Origin: Desulfuromonadaceae bacterium
Lineage (GTDB): Bacteria > Desulfobacterota > Desulfuromonadia > Desulfuromonadales > Geopsychrobacteraceae
Reading direction: 5' to 3'
Length of the DNA: 6,506 nucleotides
NCBI GenBank assembly: GCA_013138655.1
Contig: WTCI01000266.1
Coordinates: 1-6,506 of the forward strand
Shown here one piece after another: positions 5,301-6,506 of the stretch. The translations under genes were made by a program, and so were the position numbers. A model generated the notes under the pieces. It searched no databases and was not told the origin of the DNA. It saw nothing but the letters and a program-made list of their open reading frames with translations. Each line of letters opens with the position of its first letter. Position 1 is the stretch's first letter.

Positions 5301-6506
5301 CGGGCATTGATGAGATCACCAACCGTGGGGCAATCGTTGGCAACGTCGACTCCAGTGCAACGGCCGTGGGGGTGGGGCTTGATGTCAATCTCATAATCGC
5401 CAAAGAGGGGGATGTCGAAGGGAATGTCTCGGGAGCAGCCCTGAGTGACGCCAGTGTCACGGCTACGTCGCTGGCCGCCGGCATTGACGCTGGAGCGGGG
5501 ACTGACAATATTGATAACCGGGGAGACCTCTCCCTGAGTGCGTCAACCGATGCCACAGGCGTGGCTGTCTCCCTTGCTGTGGCCGGCAGCGTTGCTTGTA
5601 AAGGTGGTGTGGAAGGGGAGATCGCAGGAAAGGCGCTGAGCAATGCCAGTACAGCCGCCTATGCAGAAACCACGGGAATTGATGGCGGCGAGGATAGCGA
5701 TCAAATTATCAACACGGGAAATTTCAGCCTGCTTCAGGCGGAGTCGAGTTCAACAGGTGTGTCCGCAGCAGTGGAGATTTCGGCAGGAGTTGCTGCCGAT
5801 GGCGATGCCAAGGTGAATGTCGAAGGCACAGCGGTGAGCGATGCCAGAGTCACGGCCGAGGCGAAAACCTCCGCAATCAGGGGGGGGGGCGGCGAGGATG
5901 AAATCATCAATACGGGAGATTTTGTCAATCTAAAATCGGCTTCGGACGCCATCAGTGTCGCTGCATCTCTAAATGTTACAGGAGCACTCGCCTTCAAAGG
6001 GGATGCCGATGCGAGTACTTCCGGATCAGCGGTGAGCGCGGCAAGTGCCAATGCCTTGGCAACGACTGTGGCAATCGATGGCGGTGCGGGAAACGATATC
6101 ATCCGCAACACGGGAAATATCATCAATCTTGAATCGGACTCGACTGCTACGAGCGTATCAGCAGGCGTGAACGTTTCTGCGGTTGTCGCTATCAAAGGAA
6201 ATGCAGAGGCGGACGTCACCGGGGAGGCGGTTGGAGACAGCAGGGTGATTTCCCGGGCACTGACTTTGGGCCTTGCCGGCGGCCTGGGTAATGACGAGAT
6301 CGACAACGAAGGGGATATAAGTCTTCTTTCAACCGCGGATGCCACAGGAGTAGCAGCAGAACTCAATGTCTCTGCCAGTCTCAACTTCAAGGGTTTCTCG
6401 ATGTCCGATGTTTCCGGCGCTGCAGCGAGCAACTCAGCTGTTTCAGCCAAAGCCGAAGCGATCGGTATTGATGGTGGCTGGGGGCGGGATACGATCCGCA
6501 ATTCAG
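2306..6506 (+). CDS. giant secreted/surface repeat protein with RTX-like turns, adhesin-like (C-terminus beyond window)
   Basis: One continuous frame of 1400 codons is open at the right edge; I translated it by hand and found no stop. Residues 1-29 form a Sec signal peptide (SRTSIVQYFLIAGVAFFLFV, then TPDGRAFA), with likely cleavage after AFA at 29/30. The next segment (30-117) holds Cys31 and Cys45, a possible disulfide, and an early degenerate motif GLQGNDEVIN (91-100). From residue 118 the chain is 57-66-residue units, each with a strand-rich half (typically VSLTVSGSMEGNV..GEALSDAS) and one turn GIDGGxGxDxIxN. The turn resembles the RTX calcium-binding nonapeptide, but occurs once per unit rather than in tandem. 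Composition is rich in Ala, Ser, Val, Thr, Gly and Asp with very few Trp, Cys or Lys, typical of extracellular beta-solenoid adhesins. I do not recognise a named family. The type of secretion (type I, autotransporter or other) would be shown by the missing C-terminus. A G10 tract and tandem 1092-base repeats lie inside the gene. Confidence 0.9.
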   Translation, partial: MSRTSIVQYFLIAGVAFFLFVTPDGRAFADCSFEALPSSGFSIVCTNTITEGITGTDQADIIRFLPQASLIYHVTNAGNSSSLATVIGIEGLQGNDEVINAGDIEDLLAQAETTAESVSLTIDDSFIGDVTGSVVSDTNATADATAIGIDGGPGNDRIDNQATISADVAAIVKATDVAVNINVTADGTVTGASASNASVVANAKAIGIDGDDNNDSILNSGDMELHADAEAEAVSVSLVVSGSIEGNVDGEALSDASVAANAFAIGIDGGPGMDTMINDGAIVADVDSSATAVGVSVDVAITAEGTAEGASVSDASVTASATATGMDGGEDDDVIDNRGDVDLKANADAVGVAVSLTVAGTAKGDARGESVSDASVTSAATVTGISGGGGDDSIVSDGTQILADVNSTATAVSVGLTVSGSMDGNVEGEALTDGSATANATATGISGGLGIDTITNWAGIFENVDAGATTVAVGADVAISIEEGGNATGAALSDASVLANAAATGIDGGDGGDAINNRGDIGLLSSADGTGVAVSLNLAGSMKGDALGKAVSDASVTAHATASGIDGGDGGDAIVNEGTITLMNGVGDDTIDAKAIAVGVSLDISGSMEGNVEGEALSDSSAAANAEAIGIYGGQGIDAITNYGAILAAVDTSATAVGVSVDVGLTGEGTAEGAALSNASVLAQAGATGIDGGDNGDDIDNRGAVALLSSAEATGVAVSLDIAGSMKGDALGKAVSDAGVTADATATGIAGGNGSDTIVSDGLEISADVAASATAVSVGLTVSGSMEGNVAGEVLTDGSAMANATAAGIDGGLGIDTISNRANIFENVDAGATTVAVGVDVAIAIEEGGNVTGAALSDASVTASAAASGIAGGGDADAIGNRGDIALLSNSDATGVAVSLTVAGTVKGDAEGSSVSDASVTATSTATGIDGGEGDDRIDNEGMITLMNGVGDDETDAGATAVSVALTVSGSMEGNVAGEALSDSSATADAMAIGIDGGSGIDEITNRGAIVGNVDSSATAVGVGLDVNLIIAKEGDVEGNVSGAALSDASVTATSLAAGIDAGAGTDNIDNRGDLSLSASTDATGVAVSLAVAGSVACKGGVEGEIAGKALSNASTAAYAETTGIDGGEDSDQIINTGNFSLLQAESSSTGVSAAVEISAGVAADGDAKVNVEGTAVSDARVTAEAKTSAIRGGGGEDEIINTGDFVNLKSASDAISVAASLNVTGALAFKGDADASTSGSAVSAASANALATTVAIDGGAGNDIIRNTGNIINLESDSTATSVSAGVNVSAVVAIKGNAEADVTGEAVGDSRVISRALTLGLAGGLGNDEIDNEGDISLLSTADATGVAAELNVSASLNFKGFSMSDVSGAAASNSAVSAKAEAIGIDGGWGRDTIRNS
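3188..4279 (+). repeat. higher-order repeat, copy 1 (1092 bases, six units)
   Basis: Six consecutive units (A to F) of 59, 60, 59, 61, 66 and 59 residues, 364 residues in total, recur in the same order and with identical lengths in copy 2. Diagnostic shared features are EGTAEGA in unit A, VSDG in unit B, NIFENVDAGATTVA-type wording in unit C, IEEGGN in unit D, TLMNGVGDD in unit E and EALSDSSA in unit F. Confidence 0.93.
4280..5371 (+). repeat. higher-order repeat, copy 2 (1092 bases, six units)
   Basis: Units G to L directly abut copy 1, and every unit boundary is exactly 1092 bases downstream of its partner. By hand count the third unit agrees with its partner at about 50 of 59 residues and the fourth at about 46 of 61. 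The duplication has therefore diverged and is not an assembly duplicate. Fixed spacing without indels suggests constraint on unit length. Confidence 0.93.
5880..5889 (+). repeat. G10 homopolymer inside the coding sequence, candidate slippage site
   Basis: Ten consecutive G span codons for Arg1192 and Gly1193-Gly1195 in the turn of unit O (AIRGGGGEDEIIN, where other units have GIDGG.G.D.I.N). The frame is intact at this length. One extra G brings a TGA at 5899-5901 into frame. One G fewer brings a TAA at 5931-5933 into frame. Either change would cut the protein at about 1200 residues and remove everything after unit O. Confidence 0.85.

Larger units (their letters stand above)
2657..6506 (+). 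repeat. array of 21 in-frame units of about 60 residues (20 complete, one cut by the edge)
   Basis: Units begin at 2657, 2840, 3011, 3188, 3365, 3545, 3722, 3905, 4103, 4280, 4457, 4637, 4814, 4997, 5195, 5372, 5567, 5765, 5963, 6161 and 6356 (residues 118 to 1351). Lengths in residues are 61, 57, 59, 59, 60, 59, 61, 66, 59, 59, 60, 59, 61, 66, 59, 65, 66, 66, 66 and 65. Each unit has a GG.G.D-type turn in its second half; the Asp is present in all 21. Units from 5372 onward are longer (65-66) because of an added lysine- or glycine-containing stretch in the first half, for example VACKGGVEG or LAFKGDADA. Confidence 0.93.

Noticed and set aside
2980..5643. Long open minus-strand frames (2980-4191 and 4231-5643), with a third at 5734-6501
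   Set aside because: All three lie in the same antisense frame of the repeat gene and encode repetitive Pro/Ser/Ala/Val sequence that mirrors the sense repeats. They stay open because the sense frame rarely uses TTA, CTA or TCA codons. They have no independent start signals or domain resemblance.
2657..6506. CRISPR array or non-coding satellite
   Set aside because: The periodicity is about 180 bases, degenerate, and preserved in reading frame with synonymous changes. There are no short identical repeats with unique spacers.

Overview
The window looks like a chromosomal segment of a Desulfuromonadota-type (Geobacter/Desulfuromonas/Pelobacter-like) bacterium. The basis is the style of the RsmE protein, a GEMM-I-type riboswitch in front of a surface-protein gene, a Sec signal peptide on a very large acidic repeat protein, and moderately GC-rich coding sequence. 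This placement is an inference from family resemblance, not a database result.

Layout. The left third (1-1890) is a minus-strand gene group, in transcription order: rsmE (16S rRNA m3U1498 methyltransferase), a ten-helix EamA/DMT permease, and the first 62 codons of a membrane-anchored protein that resembles a sensor histidine kinase and runs off the left edge. rsmE and the permease are 7 bases apart, and the permease Shine-Dalgarno overlaps the rsmE stop codon. These are ordinary housekeeping and accessory genes. A gene-free stretch of about 415 bases (1891-2305) separates them from a divergent plus-strand unit. It carries a possible promoter, a GEMM-I-like (cyclic dinucleotide) aptamer, an intrinsic terminator whose 5' arm lies inside the aptamer, an AT-rich leader, and a near-perfect Shine-Dalgarno.

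The right two thirds (2306-6506) is one uninterrupted plus-strand reading frame of 1400 codons that is still open at the window edge. It starts with a Sec signal peptide and a short Cys-containing N-terminal segment. It continues as 20 complete units plus one partial unit of 57-66 residues. Each unit has a strand-forming Val/Ser/Thr/Ala half and one RTX-like turn of the form G-G-x-G-x-D-x-I-x-N. Six consecutive units form a higher-order repeat of exactly 1092 bases present twice in tandem (3188-4279 and 4280-5371). Within it, unit halves are swapped, which suggests intragenic recombination. A run of ten G (5880-5889) lies inside one of the glycine turns. Gain or loss of one G would terminate the protein within 14 codons, so this is a candidate phase-variation switch.

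Hypothesis: a giant secreted or surface adhesin-like protein controlled at three levels: cyclic dinucleotide sensing at the RNA level, on/off slippage at the G tract, and length or sequence change by repeat recombination. The C-terminus, which would show the secretion and anchoring route, is outside the window.
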